Notes: generated by a model not told the origin, from the sequence alone. A stretch of 64,000 bases of DNA from Vibrio bivalvicida (GCF_001399455.2 NZ_LLEI02000021.1:558001-622000), one strand, 5' to 3'; counted from the stretch's first letter, positions 55,806 through 62,860 are shown. Numbers and translations are program-made.

Positions 55806-56693
55806 TTGAATAAATCAGATGAAGAATGTTTGAAAGAGGTCCAAGAGCAGTTCAATTCAGATATTGAAATGTTTGAAGACTTGTTAACAGAGTATGAAGT
55901 TGAAAATGATGAGCACAAACGAATGGTATTAGCTCGCGAAATTGCATTGATAGAACATTTGCAGCAAAACTTTAACTACAAAGGTGTTATTGGTGGAGAT
56001 GGACAGCGTCAGTATATCCAGCAAAAAATACTGGACGAATTGTTCATGATGACAATACCAAAGAATGATGATGATATTCGAATTGGCTATGGTGGCGGTA
56101 AACCTAGGAATAGAATCCGCAAAAATAAGAAGGCAATGATATTACTAGGGCTTCCAGCTTCAGGAAAATCAACAGTTGCTCAGGTCATGTCTGATATGCA
56201 AGGCGCTTACATTGTTGATTCTGATTTTGCAAAACGAAAATTTCCCGAATTAGCTTTCCCGAATGGTGCGGGGTGGACTCATGATGAATCGGATGACCTA
56301 GTCCATGGTGGTGATGGTAGTTATGACTGTGTTCTTGTGCGTTGTTTAATAGATGACGTAAATATGGTTATTCCGAAGGTAGGAGCGAATGCAGATTCAA
56401 TACGAGAGGTCTATCAAATACTAAAAAGCTATGGTTATGACATTTCTTTAGGCCTAGTTTGGCTTGAGCCTAAAGAAGCTTTAAAAAGAGCTATCAAACG
56501 CTATCAGAAGTCTAAACGATACGTGCCGATATCAAAGATTATCCAAGACGAAAATGAGACATCTCCAAAAGAAGTTTTCGAGTTACTTGTTAATGAACTG
56601 GATCTAGAAAGCCATGTGTATCTGTGTAGTGAAGTTGATTATGGTGAGCCATGCGACATAATTGAGATGACCGATGATTGCATTTGGTGGTAA
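55806..56693 (+). CDS. Zeta-toxin-like P-loop kinase
   Basis: 295 aa, TTG start at 55806 behind a strong GAGGAGC site (55792-55798). The N-terminal about 100 residues are helical and charged. The P-loop GLPASGKST (115-123), followed by YIVDSDFAKRKFPELAF, matches the zeta toxin layout, where an Asp and Arg bind the sugar-nucleotide substrate. No canonical epsilon antitoxin is upstream; a 67-aa charged protein follows 38 bp downstream. If it acts like zeta toxin it would phosphorylate UDP-N-acetylglucosamine or another metabolite; the exact substrate is unknown. Probably a toxin or abortive-infection kinase. Confidence 0.65.
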   Translation: MNKSDEECLKEVQEQFNSDIEMFEDLLTEYEVENDEHKRMVLAREIALIEHLQQNFNYKGVIGGDGQRQYIQQKILDELFMMTIPKNDDDIRIGYGGGKPRNRIRKNKKAMILLGLPASGKSTVAQVMSDMQGAYIVDSDFAKRKFPELAFPNGAGWTHDESDDLVHGGDGSYDCVLVRCLIDDVNMVIPKVGANADSIREVYQILKSYGYDISLGLVWLEPKEALKRAIKRYQKSKRYVPISKIIQDENETSPKEVFELLVNELDLESHVYLCSEVDYGEPCDIIEMTDDCIWW

Positions 56694-56731
56694 TTAGGAC
56701 CTATACTAATGCGTATATTGGAGGACAACTT

Positions 56732-56935
56732 ATGACAAGAGCAGAGCGAGTTGCAGCAGCGAAGGAACGCTTGTTTAGCCGATATCCTGATCGCGATGAA
56801 CAAGAAGTTAAGCGCATGGAGTCTTTTAAGGGTTTGACAAAAGAAGAACTTAAGGAACGTTTCCAAAAAGCAGCTGAAGAACGTGGAGTTAGAGTTGCTC
56901 AAGAGCGCGAAGAGCAAGAAGCTGAAGCTCATTAG
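56732..56935 (+). CDS. Small charged partner protein of the zeta-like kinase (67 aa)
   Basis: 67 aa from ATG 56732 with a perfect GGAGGA site (56720-56725); stop TAG at 56933-56935. The protein is almost one continuous charged helix (VAAAKERLF, ESFKGLTKEELKERFQKAAEERG). It could be an antitoxin, though the order toxin-then-partner is the reverse of typical epsilon-zeta. The IS element inserts 6 bp after its stop, within its target repeat. Confidence 0.55.
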   Translation: MTRAERVAAAKERLFSRYPDRDEQEVKRMESFKGLTKEELKERFQKAAEERGVRVAQEREEQEAEAH

Positions 56936-56941
56936 TTTATT
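56935..56941. repeat. Left target-site duplication of the IS
   Basis: GTTTATT, exactly repeated at 58148-58154 on the other side of the IS. It includes the last base of the 67-aa gene stop codon. Confidence 0.85.
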
Positions 56942-58147
56942 TGTATTAGTTCCGACTAGATCTGACACTTCAATTTGAAAAGAAGAGAGTTACCCACTTT
57001 GATTAAAGGTGCTGAATCCGTAATCAAAGACAATAAGAGGTAACTCTCATGCTTCATACTAGCAACCCAATCATCAAACACAAAGCTGGCCTACTCAATC
57101 TTGCGGAAGAACTCGGCAATGTATCAAAAGCCTGCAAGGTCATGGGTGTATCAAGAGACACTTTCTATCGTTATCAAGAGTTAGTTGAAACTGGTGGTAT
57201 CGATGCTCTGATTAATCAAAGCCGTAGAACACCAAATCTGAAGAATCGTGTCGATAGTGAAACTGAACAAGCAGTTCTCAAGTACGCCATCGACTTCCCT
57301 GCACATGGTCAAGTCAGAACAAGCAATGAACTGCGTAAACTTGGTGTATTTATCTCGCCTAGTGGCGTTCGTTCAATCTGGCTTCGTAATGACTTAGAAA
57401 ACTTCAAAAAACGCCTTATTGCCTTAGAAAGACAGGTCGCTGAAAACGGTATCATTCTAACGGACGAGCAAGTTGCAGCCCTTGAGCGCAAGAAACATGA
57501 TGACGAGGCTTGTGGTGAGATAGAAACCGCGCACCCAGGCTATCTCGGCTCTCAAGACACGTTTTATGTTGGTAACCTTAAAGGTGTTGGACGCATCTAT
57601 CAGCAGACGTTCGTTGATACCTACAGCAAAGTCGCCTTCGCTAAGCTCTACACGACAAAAACACCAATCACCGCAGCGGACATGTTGAATGACAAGGTTC
57701 TACCGTTCTTCGAGGCTCATGAGCTGCCAATGCTGCGAATCCTGACTGACCGTGGTACAGAATACTGTGGCCGTGTTGAACAGCACGATTACCAACTCTA
57801 TCTTGCCATCAATGATATCGACCACACGAAAACTAAAGCGATGTCGCCACAGACAAATGGTATCTGCGAACGCTTCCACAAGACCATATTAAATGAGTTC
57901 TACCAAGTGACATTCAGAAAGAAACTGTATGGTTCAATGGAAGAGTTACAGAAAGATCTGGACGAATGGATGGACTACTACAACAATCATCGTACTCATC
58001 AAGGAAAAATGTGCTGCGGGCGAACGCCAATAGAGACATTAGAGGATGGGAAATCAATCTGGGCTGAAAAGAATCTAGCCCAGATATAATCTGACAGGCA
58101 CCGAGTCGAAAAGTGGGTAACTGTCAGATCAGGTCTGAATTAGTACA
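56942..58147 (+). mobile_element. IS481-family insertion sequence (1206 bp)
   Basis: Ends with TGT...ACA and imperfect 29-bp inverted repeats (56942-56970 and 58119-58147; 23 of 29 identical). A 7-bp target duplication, GTTTATT, flanks it exactly. A further inverted pair AGTTACCCACTTT/AAAGTGGGTAACT lies inside (56988-57000 and 58110-58122). One transposase gene. The insertion separates the 67-aa gene from its probable terminator at 58162-58191. Confidence 0.92.
57049..58089 (+). CDS. IS481-family transposase
   Basis: 346 aa. N-terminal HTH (NVSKACKVMGVSRDTFYRYQELVE), then the rve integrase core with DDE residues in FVDTYSKVAF, LTDRGTEYCGR and GICERFHKTIL, and the C-terminal WMDYYNNHRTHQGKMCCGRTPIET. 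Full length and apparently intact. A hairpin CTTTGATTA/TAATCAAAG (56997-57005 and 57021-57029) lies ahead of the ATG; AGAGG supplies the ribosome site. Confidence 0.95.
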   Translation: MLHTSNPIIKHKAGLLNLAEELGNVSKACKVMGVSRDTFYRYQELVETGGIDALINQSRRTPNLKNRVDSETEQAVLKYAIDFPAHGQVRTSNELRKLGVFISPSGVRSIWLRNDLENFKKRLIALERQVAENGIILTDEQVAALERKKHDDEACGEIETAHPGYLGSQDTFYVGNLKGVGRIYQQTFVDTYSKVAFAKLYTTKTPITAADMLNDKVLPFFEAHELPMLRILTDRGTEYCGRVEQHDYQLYLAINDIDHTKTKAMSPQTNGICERFHKTILNEFYQVTFRKKLYGSMEELQKDLDEWMDYYNNHRTHQGKMCCGRTPIETLEDGKSIWAEKNLAQI

Positions 58148-58154
58148 GTTTATT
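58148..58154. repeat. Right target-site duplication of the IS
   Basis: GTTTATT, identical to 56935-56941. Confidence 0.85.
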
Positions 58155-58161
58155 AAATTGC

Positions 58162-58191
58162 AAAAAAAAGCACCTCAGGGTGCTTTTTTTT
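58162..58191 (-). terminator. Terminator of the Ntn-hydrolase gene
   Basis: A-run plus GCACC (58162-58174) pairs with GGTGC plus T-run (58179-58191). On the minus strand it ends the CI/Ntn transcript; before the IS insertion it also ended the kinase/67-aa transcript on the plus strand. Confidence 0.8.
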
Positions 58192-59476
58192 ATTTCTTTG
58201 GTCCGTAGTGCTGATTTAGGCCACCATCAAAATAGTATTTGCGTTTTACCCAAACAAAACCATCTCCTTTAGAAATAACCGCCACATCAATGGGGCCGCC
58301 GACGGTGTCACTGTCATTAGATACTTTACGTTTAAAGGCTGTTAGGTTTATGAGAGATTCCGCCATGTATGCCATTTCATTTTTCGGAAGGTGCTTGATC
58401 ATATCTACAACTTTCATTACGTAGTTGTCTTTTACGAAGCTTACTGTGCTTTCAGCTATATCTGAATAGGTGTTAGTAATCTTATTATGATAATTAGCCT
58501 TATGTTCTGCTTGTTCGGCTTCAGGGTAGGCTTGTTCAATCAGTTCATCAACTACGTCTAAAGAGCCTTGGTATAGTTCGAGAGCTTTTTTGTTAAAATG
58601 CTCCCTTATACGACGACTCGCACCTTGCATGAAAGTATCAACTTCCTCACGTTGTGCAAATGCTTGTAAACCAGCTGTAGCTTTCGCTGATATGCCATCT
58701 GGCTTTTTATCGTAGTATTTCAGTTTACCCTCATAAACGCCATAAACATCAAAATTGTACATTTGAGGCAAGTACTCGTCTTCGCCATAACCTGCGAATA
58801 CTAACCCTGTTGTATCGTCATAAAACATATCAAGCTTAGTAATCCGAAGTGCACATAGCTCAATGAAGCTTTTCAAAGGCTCTTGGTCGGCGGTTTCGTC
58901 TAGATTGAAGAATTTATTGAAAAGGGCAACTGCAAGATCTTTACAGTCATTCTGGGCTGGTACTAAATCATCTCCATCGAATCCATCATAGAAATCTGAA
59001 GTGGAGTTAAAATTATGAGTTAGCTCATCTACTGCTTCATGAAAGTTGTGAATCTCGTCTGCGGTTACTGCCTCATCCGGTCGAGATAAACCTGCAAAAT
59101 CAATGATTTTGTCGAAAGTATCTCCGATAATGAATTCTAGGTAGTCGTTATACTCACCTTCTATAGCTTCGAAAGGTAGCTTCTTGAAAAACTCCTCAGT
59201 AAAGGTGAAGAATGACTCAGCATATTTTTTTAATGTTGGGAAGGGAGTTTCACCTAACTTAACTCGATGCTGTTTGACGATTAATTCCCAAGGAATTCCT
59301 AAAATATCGCTTGAACCATAGATCATAAGCCCCACAGGGTGATGCTTAGTAATAGCAAACAGCTTTTCAGCGTTATTGTATATTTTGTGCGGTGCTTGAC
59401 CTCTGCTGATTGATACAGCAGAGTCAGCGGCTAGAGTGATAGCTGAACGATTATAAATAGCAACTTCTGCTGTCAT
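58190..59476 (-). CDS. Proteasome/HslV-like Ntn hydrolase domain protein, CI-coupled cargo
   Basis: 428 aa. The N-terminus reads MTAEVAIYNRSAITLAADSA: if Met1 is removed, Thr becomes residue 1 and D18 falls exactly at position 17, the spacing of the catalytic Thr1-Asp17 pair of proteasome beta subunits and HslV. The third residue, Lys33, is likely K38 in AEKLFAI, followed by PVGLMIYGSSD, which resembles the proteasome G-S/A-G turn; LVFAGYGEDEYLP resembles a further core strand. The remaining about 230 residues are not recognised. The ATG overlaps the CI stop (TAATG at 59474-59478), so it is made with the prophage repressor in lysogens. Function: protease or amidase, unknown; defence or exclusion is inference. 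Confidence 0.65.
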   Translation of the reverse strand: MTAEVAIYNRSAITLAADSAVSISRGQAPHKIYNNAEKLFAITKHHPVGLMIYGSSDILGIPWELIVKQHRVKLGETPFPTLKKYAESFFTFTEEFFKKLPFEAIEGEYNDYLEFIIGDTFDKIIDFAGLSRPDEAVTADEIHNFHEAVDELTHNFNSTSDFYDGFDGDDLVPAQNDCKDLAVALFNKFFNLDETADQEPLKSFIELCALRITKLDMFYDDTTGLVFAGYGEDEYLPQMYNFDVYGVYEGKLKYYDKKPDGISAKATAGLQAFAQREEVDTFMQGASRRIREHFNKKALELYQGSLDVVDELIEQAYPEAEQAEHKANYHNKITNTYSDIAESTVSFVKDNYVMKVVDMIKHLPKNEMAYMAESLINLTAFKRKVSNDSDTVGGPIDVAVISKGDGFVWVKRKYYFDGGLNQHYGPKK

Positions 59477-60102
59477 TATTTCTTCTCCATGGCCAACGCT
59501 ACACGCCCAACAACCTTAACCTCATCTTCTTCAACAGTAAGAGTTGAGCCATTGAAGCTGATCGCCAGTTTCTTACCTGGTAAACGTTGAATCTCGTTTA
59601 GAGAGAGTAGGCCGTCCATATCAACTAGGTATGTGCCGCTTACTGCCTGACTAGACTCTTTGTTTACGAGGTAGGTAACAGATTCGCCTTTTAATGCCAG
59701 TACGTTTACAACACCAAGTTCCTCGAGCACCGCCTTATCCAAAGCAAGTGTGCCTTGCTTAACTAGTTTCCCTTCCTCTATTCGAAAACAGTCGGCATCA
59801 AAAATTATCTTAGCTTCGTTTTTCTTTGAAATATGAGTGTGCTCATTTGGGCTTTCATATGGTTCGCCCTCACCGAGTGTTAGCCATCTTATGGAGATGC
59901 CTGTTTCCAAATGCAATCGAATTACAATTTCGTAAGGGACTAAGTTTCTATGTCGCCATGTGCCAACGGTTGATTTAGGCAAACCAAAGGCATCAGCTAA
60001 CGCTTGGTTGGAACTGGTGTTTGTGGCCTGCATCAATCTTTCGATAACTTCTTTCCCACCAACATATTCCGGCGGTCGAACTGGGAATTGACAAGATTCC
60101 AT
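59476..60102 (-). CDS. Phage CI-type repressor (K139/P2-like)
   Basis: 208 aa. N-terminal HTH ALADAFGLPKSTVGTWRHRNLVPYEIVIRLHLETGISIRWLTLGEG (about 34-79) is the Phage_CI_repr domain. The C-terminal part (about 110-205) looks like an S24-like domain with GESVTYLV where GDSM is usual, and QRLPGKKL where a catalytic Lys (as in VKRL) is expected; the latter is missing. It likely is not RecA-cleavable, so SOS control must act elsewhere. It maintains lysogeny, is divergent from the Cox-like gene, and its stop overlaps the Ntn-hydrolase start. Confidence 0.82.
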   Translation of the reverse strand: MESCQFPVRPPEYVGGKEVIERLMQATNTSSNQALADAFGLPKSTVGTWRHRNLVPYEIVIRLHLETGISIRWLTLGEGEPYESPNEHTHISKKNEAKIIFDADCFRIEEGKLVKQGTLALDKAVLEELGVVNVLALKGESVTYLVNKESSQAVSGTYLVDMDGLLSLNEIQRLPGKKLAISFNGSTLTVEEDEVKVVGRVALAMEKK

Positions 60103-60191
60103 ATGCGATCATTCATTCCAAATGAAATCGGGTGCGAGCTGCAACTCAATCACCCGAAATTAAACAATCAATAACTTACAAGGATACCACC
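60103..60191. promoter_or_regulatory. CI/Cox switch operators
   Basis: Two inverted repeats lie between the divergent CI and Cox genes: TTCATT-CCA-AATGAA (60112-60126) and TCGGGTG (60128-60134) ... CACCCGA (60151-60157, 16-base spacing). They are candidate binding sites for CI and Cox at the divergent promoters. Confidence 0.55.
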
Positions 60192-60404
60192 ATGCTTTCA
60201 TATCAAGTAGTCCTAAATACGCCTTTCATGACCTATGACCAATACTCGCAGTTCTCTGGTATGCCTAAGCGCACCATTATGGACTGGGTTTCTGACGGTC
60301 GCTTACCTATCAAAGCCAAGTCTAAACCTAAAGAAACGCCGTTCATTAACATGGTTGCTTTGTTAGAAATGGCAACACGTGAAGCAATGCAAAACCTCGG
60401 TTAA
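60192..60404 (+). CDS. Cox/Cro-like phage regulator (excisionase-like)
   Basis: 70 aa from ATG 60192 (AAGGATA upstream). FMTYDQYSQFSGMPKRTIMDWVSDGRLPIKAKSKPKETPFINMVAL is a winged-helix MerR/Cox-type HTH with DNA-binding basic wing. Position and size match Cox of P2-like phages, which represses the CI promoter and directs excision. Divergent from CI. Confidence 0.78.
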   Translation: MLSYQVVLNTPFMTYDQYSQFSGMPKRTIMDWVSDGRLPIKAKSKPKETPFINMVALLEMATREAMQNLG

Positions 60405-60471
60405 GCAGCAGTTTCTGAACCTTGGTTGTTTTTTCATTTTCATCTCCTTGGTATGCAAATGAGTATTGGCT

Positions 60472-61011
60472 ATGAACGAAAGTGACTCAATGTGCGAATT
60501 TATTGGCGCGAAACAATTGGCATTTAACGAAGCGTGTTGTGCATTTGCGAAGTCAGAAAACATGACCAAGCTGGCAGAAGGCATAGGTATGAGCCCAACA
60601 ATGCTTCGCAATAAGCTAAATCCAGAGCAACCTCATGTCTTAACGTGTGTAGAGCTAATAGCGATTACTAAAGCCAGTGGCAATCACACCATGGTAAACA
60701 GTCTACTTCTTGGGTTGGGTGTTGTTACTGCCCATATACCGCTTGATGCAACTGAAGAAACCTTTATCAAACGTGCATTAGAGAACTCGATTCACTCGGG
60801 TGACCTGTCTCAAATGGCGTTAGACCAAGCCGGAAACGTACGCTTAAGCCGCTCAACTAAACACAACATTATTCAGAAAGCCCAAGCCAGCATTGGCAAT
60901 CTTGTGCTTTTGATTAGTGATCTCGAAGAACGCACTAAAGGCGTGTCTCCCTTTTTAGCTATGGGAGTGGATTTTGTTGCCAACGGTGCGCCAGTCCCCG
61001 GACTGAGTTAA
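60472..61011 (+). CDS. Phage CII-type regulator (CP76 family)
   Basis: 179 aa from ATG 60472. HTH-like MTKLAEGIGMSPTMLRNKLNPEQPHVLTCVELIAITKASGNHTMVNSLL (about 30-78) and the typical C-terminal part of Phage_CP76 proteins. In P2-like Vibrio phages CII follows Cox and activates early or lysogenic genes. After it the phage gene order breaks down. The ribosome site is weak. Confidence 0.78.
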   Translation: MNESDSMCEFIGAKQLAFNEACCAFAKSENMTKLAEGIGMSPTMLRNKLNPEQPHVLTCVELIAITKASGNHTMVNSLLLGLGVVTAHIPLDATEETFIKRALENSIHSGDLSQMALDQAGNVRLSRSTKHNIIQKAQASIGNLVLLISDLEERTKGVSPFLAMGVDFVANGAPVPGLS

Positions 61012-61039
61012 CTGAAGAAAACAGAAAGGAAGTTTCAAC

Positions 61040-61217
61040 ATGATTACGATTGAACTCAACACTCTGGAAGAATGTATTATCACCGTCAATACCAATACAA
61101 GAGCCAAGTGATAGAGAACGAGATGATTATCTTAGTACATTGTCAGACTATTTAGCTGGACGACTATCGTTAAAGGAGTTTCAAAGGTGCAGCTATGGCG
61201 AGATCTTAATGAGTTGA
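61040..61217 (+). pseudogene. Frameshifted small phage ORF
   Basis: ATG 61040 gives MITIELNTLEECIITVNTN and stops at TGA 61109-61111. In the next frame (plus 1) the sequence continues as SDRERDDYLSTLSDYLAG...KEFQRCSYGEILMS and stops at TGA 61215-61217. The two parts would be one protein of about 58 aa with one base removed. GAAAGGAAG precedes the ATG. The family is unknown; the two-frame reading points to decay or a sequencing error. Confidence 0.45.
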
Positions 61218-61294
61218 AAGCGAAGCTACCAAGTTGGCAAAGGGTAGTCTCGTACAATGAGGCTACCCATACCGCTAAGCTGTATAAGCAATGA
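61187..61294 (+). CDS. Very small ORF (35 aa), uncertain
   Basis: GTG 61187 behind AAAGGAG (61172-61178), product MQLWRDLNELKAKLPSWQRV... to TGA 61292-61294. Charged and helical. It overlaps the end of the preceding broken ORF and the convergent small ORF by a few bases. No family. Confidence 0.3.
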   Translation: MQLWRDLNELKAKLPSWQRVVSYNEATHTAKLYKQ

Positions 61295-61469
61295 CGGTTT
61301 CTAACATTTGAGCAATCTGATTGTTTTGCTCTTCGCCGGCTAATAGTTCAACTAAAGAAAGCGCAGCTATAGTAAGTAACTTAAAGGCAATTTTGTCCAA
61401 AATCTGCTCGAAAAGTTTGTTACAGAAGTTGCCTAACCAACTGGCTATGGTGCTTTTGAAGTTTTTCAT
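61275..61469 (-). CDS. Small membrane-like protein (64 aa), uncertain
   Basis: ATG 61469 with AAGGA upstream. The sequence has an amphipathic or membrane helix (IAFKLLTIAALSLVELLAG, about 27-45). No family recognised. Convergent with the small ORF at 61187-61294. It might be a small phage toxin or holin-like protein, but nothing proves it. Confidence 0.4.
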   Translation of the reverse strand: MKNFKSTIASWLGNFCNKLFEQILDKIAFKLLTIAALSLVELLAGEEQNNQIAQMLETVIAYTA

Positions 61470-61596
61470 ATCTCATTGTCCTTATGAGTTTCACAAACAT
61501 CTAGTTGAATGCTGCGCACTTTAGGAATTAAATATGACAGTTGTGTTTCACTTCGTTGAACCCTATATGACAGGTATTCAAAATACATGCAGGAGG

Positions 61597-61618
61597 CTGT
61601 ATAAACATACAGTATAAT
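61597..61618 (+). promoter_or_regulatory. LexA (SOS) box and minus 10 of the 76-aa gene
   Basis: CTGTATAAACATACAG (61597-61612) is a perfect CTGT-N8-ACAG box that directly abuts TATAAT (61613-61618). The minus 35 is poor. The gene start is 28 bp downstream. Confidence 0.75.
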
Positions 61619-61645
61619 TTCAATGTCATTGGTAAGGATATTGAT

Positions 61646-61876
61646 ATGTCTAATAAAAAACAGCTTTTCCAGCAAGCACTGGAGCTAATTCTCGACGGGG
61701 TCGCATTGAGTACTAACGGTGGAAACCGAGCCCAAGCAGGTGCTTACTTAATGGGATTAGTTGTTGCTGACAATCAAGGTGAACTTGATAACGAGAAAGT
61801 GGAAGCCATCAAGGCCATTATCGAAATGGCTGACGAAGTCGAAAGCCCGTATTGCTACGTCCAGAGCGATGAGTAA
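61646..61876 (+). CDS. SOS-controlled small protein of the element, possible antirepressor (76 aa)
   Basis: 76 aa from ATG 61646 with TAAGGA eight bases upstream. Helical, acidic C-terminus (IIEMADEVESPYCYVQSDE), with NGGNRAQAGAYLMGLVVADNQGELDNEK in the middle. No known family. It is the only gene behind a perfect LexA box downstream of CII. In phage 186 the SOS-made antirepressor Tum inactivates a non-cleavable CI; this gene could play that role (inference). Confidence 0.6.
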   Translation: MSNKKQLFQQALELILDGVALSTNGGNRAQAGAYLMGLVVADNQGELDNEKVEAIKAIIEMADEVESPYCYVQSDE

Positions 61877-61921
61877 AGAAACTCGTGAAGCATATCGCTA
61901 GTGCCTCAACCTAAACTGTGG

Positions 61922-62039
61922 CACAGTCTTTGTCATTTACACATCCGTTCACCGCATTATCGAACCTAGCGGAGATAAACCTGATCCAAATCTCCAACCT
62001 GAGTTATGTAAAGGAGATTTGAACCAGATGGAGATGTTT
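61922..62039 (+). repeat. 118-bp repeat A, coding-like fragment
   Basis: About 87 percent identical, without gaps, to repeat B at 63771-63888. In frame both encode FV-YTSVHRIIEPSGD and ELCKGDL-Q-EMF and then stop (A: TGA 62058-62060), but no start codon precedes either. It looks like the C-terminal end of a gene, present twice. Confidence 0.65.
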
Positions 62040-62088
62040 TTAGCAGATACGAAAGGGTGATTACTTATACATCCGAATAAGTATCCCT

Positions 62089-62532
62089 TTATTTGATAAA
62101 CCCTAGTTGGCGGCCTAAATTTCTTAAGTTGAGTGATTGAGGCTGGATTCTTACCAAACTCTCAATCTCGTCCTTATCTATACCAGAAATTAAGGATTCA
62201 TCTGGTGGATCGAAAGCCCCAATACCTCGGTAGTAGTTGAGTTGTTTTTCGGCGTTGAGTTCAACGAGGTTGGACTCAAAGTTAATAGTTTTCTCATTAT
62301 GGCACGTGTAAAAGTTGCGTTGATAAACGTACAGCGCAACAGCTTTCTTTTCTTCCAAAGATAGGCTGTTAAACCAGTTATTTGTGACAAATTCGTCTTG
62401 GCTAGCGTGCTCTAATTCAATACACTGGTTATAGTTTTCTTCCCAATCAGCGCTCAGTTGCTCTGCATTTTCTGTTGGTGATGTGCATCCCAACAAAGAA
62501 GCCATGAGTGCTACGTTACAAAGCTGCTTCAC
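62089..62532 (-). CDS. Small lipoprotein of unknown function
   Basis: 147 aa. MKQLCNVALMASLLGCTSPTEN is a lipoprotein signal (lipobox LLGC, lipid-modified Cys about 16). The mature part is acidic, helical, with LSADWEENYNQCIELEHASQDEFV. It overlaps the upstream 114-aa gene by 17 bp, so they are one operon. No family recognised. Could be an immunity or exclusion lipoprotein. Confidence 0.65.
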   Translation of the reverse strand: MKQLCNVALMASLLGCTSPTENAEQLSADWEENYNQCIELEHASQDEFVTNNWFNSLSLEEKKAVALYVYQRNFYTCHNEKTINFESNLVELNAEKQLNYYRGIGAFDPPDESLISGIDKDEIESLVRIQPQSLNLRNLGRQLGFIK

Positions 62533-62860
62533 TTACGCATCCCCAAAATTTTTGTTCATTACCAGATGTATACCAAGTCATCGGCTCTGCAGTCTTTCTA
62601 ATTCTGTCTCGAACGACTTTGGGGGCAGCTCCCATACTATTGGCGTACTGTTCCCAGTCATATTCTCTGATGTTGATTCCGGTTTCAAAAGCGCTTTTCG
62701 TCACCCCAGGGCTAAAAAAGATCTGATAAACAGGAATAGACGCAAGTGCAGTCGAGAACCAGCTACCACTTTCCATAATACCGCGAATTTCTGCAATGGC
62801 ACTTTTGCTTTTCTGTGTAAGCTTGGTGGTGCCGATGTAACAATTACCTAAAGTTGCCAT
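62516..62860 (-). CDS. Unknown small protein (114 aa)
   Basis: 114 aa from ATG 62860; ribosome site poor. There is no signal or TM; a hydrophobic stretch TALASIPVYQIFFSPG (about 37-52) lies in the middle, and WYTSGNEQKFWGCVSEAA ends it. No family recognised. It overlaps the lipoprotein gene start. Confidence 0.55.
   Translation of the reverse strand: MATLGNCYIGTTKLTQKSKSAIAEIRGIMESGSWFSTALASIPVYQIFFSPGVTKSAFETGINIREYDWEQYANSMGAAPKVVRDRIRKTAEPMTWYTSGNEQKFWGCVSEAAL

Noticed and set aside
55709..55918. Longer start for the HNH nuclease at 55918
   Set aside because: It would overlap the divergent kinase gene and lacks a ribosome site; GTG 55705 has AAGG at the right distance.
58162..58191. A second terminator for the IS transposase
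   Set aside because: The hairpin lies outside the IS right end (58147) and outside the target repeat; it belongs to the host element.
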